A stretch of 37,630 nt of DNA from Patescibacteria group bacterium. Its GTDB lineage: Bacteria > Patescibacteriota > Patescibacteriia > Patescibacteriales > WJLG01. Under the pieces are notes generated by a model. It was not told the origin of the DNA, searched no databases, and was given only the letters and a program-made list of their open reading frames with translations. The DNA is taken from the NCBI GenBank assembly GCA_028716485.1, contig JAQUPS010000014.1, positions 1 to 37,630 of the forward strand. The letters are read 5' to 3'. The position numbers were made by a program, and so were the translations under genes. Below are positions 37,375 to 37,630 of this stretch, piece by piece. Each line of letters opens with the position of its first letter. Position 1 is the stretch's first letter.

Positions 37375-37630
37375 TTATGTGCCGGGCTCGTGAACGATTA
37401 TTTGTCCGGGCGACTCCCACCAGCTATCAGCGCAAATACCGTAGCTTGGGCTTTTCCCGATGCAATCGTTATTCGTTTTACAAGGAAAAGTTAACGTGGC
37501 AGGATTTTTCTCTTTATTTTTATTCACGCAAACGCCGGTCGGACAAGACGCGCCGTCTATCCCTTCCGAGCACCAGCCCCAATTGTCGGTGAGTTTAATG
37601 CGCGGTTTGACATAACAAATATTTCCTCCG
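37375..37630 (-). CDS. C-terminal end of a Cys-rich, probably secreted protein (partial)
   Basis: The frame is open from the window edge to TAA at 37375 and gives 84 residues, so the start is outside the window and it is missing from the track. It has seven Cys in spaced pairs (GGNICYVK, WGWCSEGIDGASCPTGVC, FPCKTNNDCIG, YGICADSW), the look of a disulfide-rich extracellular domain. No family is recognised. The two hairpins at 37332-37372 lie directly after the stop and could act as its terminator. Confidence 0.75.
   Translation of the reverse strand, partial: GGNICYVKPRIKLTDNWGWCSEGIDGASCPTGVCVNKNKEKNPATLTFPCKTNNDCIGKSPSYGICADSWWESPGQIIVHEPGT

Noticed and set aside
37136-37393. 85-aa ORF on the plus strand
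   Set aside because: It runs through the opposing promoter, the dispersed repeat and a hairpin, and has no ribosome site. Useful only to show the repeat's open phase.

Overview
The window looks like a piece of a small-genome Patescibacteria (Candidate Phyla Radiation, probably Parcubacteria-type) chromosome. The evidence is a PrgI / TraC-N / VirB4 membrane-secretion operon of the kind seen in those genomes, a four-helix-bundle 23S-IVP gene set between AT-rich repeats, short repeats that insert in-frame into proteins, tRNA genes without an encoded CCA, and many short proteins without recognised families. This assignment is inference. Secreted proteins with C-terminal sorting-like tails at the right end are less usual for that group.

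Layout. (1) Positions 180-9902, all on the minus strand, form an AT-rich defence island. A type I restriction operon (HsdR, then a HsdM fused to a half HsdS) overlaps by 8 nt a gene for a non-canonical reverse transcriptase. A Cas4/RecB-like PD-(D/E)XK nuclease, a membrane-anchored coiled-coil protein and a DUF4209/HEPN-like protein follow. (2) At 10096-12765 lie a serine recombinase, a 47-nt near-perfect palindrome, tRNA-Ser(GCU), a conserved membrane protein, and two tRNA-Arg genes (GCG and CCG) with a broken third copy between them. (3) At 12962-16374 lie a small unknown gene, recG carrying a repeat-derived peptide insertion, and two small genes read from back-to-back promoters. (4) At 16415-28271, on the minus strand, is a T4SS-like operon: a membrane protein, a VirB6-like polytopic protein, two soluble helical proteins, PrgI, an inserted 23S-IVP gene, a TraC N-domain protein, VirB4, a VirB8-like protein and RadA. 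(5) At 28591-30056 lie a frameshifted M23 peptidase with a sorting-like tail and a lipoprotein. (6) At 30288-35477 are two neighbouring RiPP-like loci. Each has a tiny Cys-containing precursor behind a good promoter, then a strong hairpin, then a radical SAM/SPASM maturase. Two HExxH metalloprotease-like genes lie among them. (7) At 35810-37630 are a secreted beta-propeller protein with a sorting-like tail, whose 3' end is duplicated as a pseudogene inside the RiPP region, and the 3' end of a Cys-rich protein.

How the genes may work together. The restriction enzyme, RT and nuclease are joined by overlapping or near-overlapping reading frames, so they are probably expressed as one defence transcript. 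In the RiPP loci the order promoter, precursor, hairpin, enzyme would give much precursor and less enzyme. Precursor 1 carries a CxC...CxC core and precursor 2 a CxxC....C core, both suited to radical-SAM thioether chemistry. No dedicated exporter is seen in the window, but a T4SS-like envelope machine and several secreted proteins are nearby.

The two strongest candidates for an undescribed system are the restriction-RT-nuclease operon and the paired radical-SAM RiPP loci with HExxH proteases. All family assignments come from reading motifs by eye; no database search was possible.
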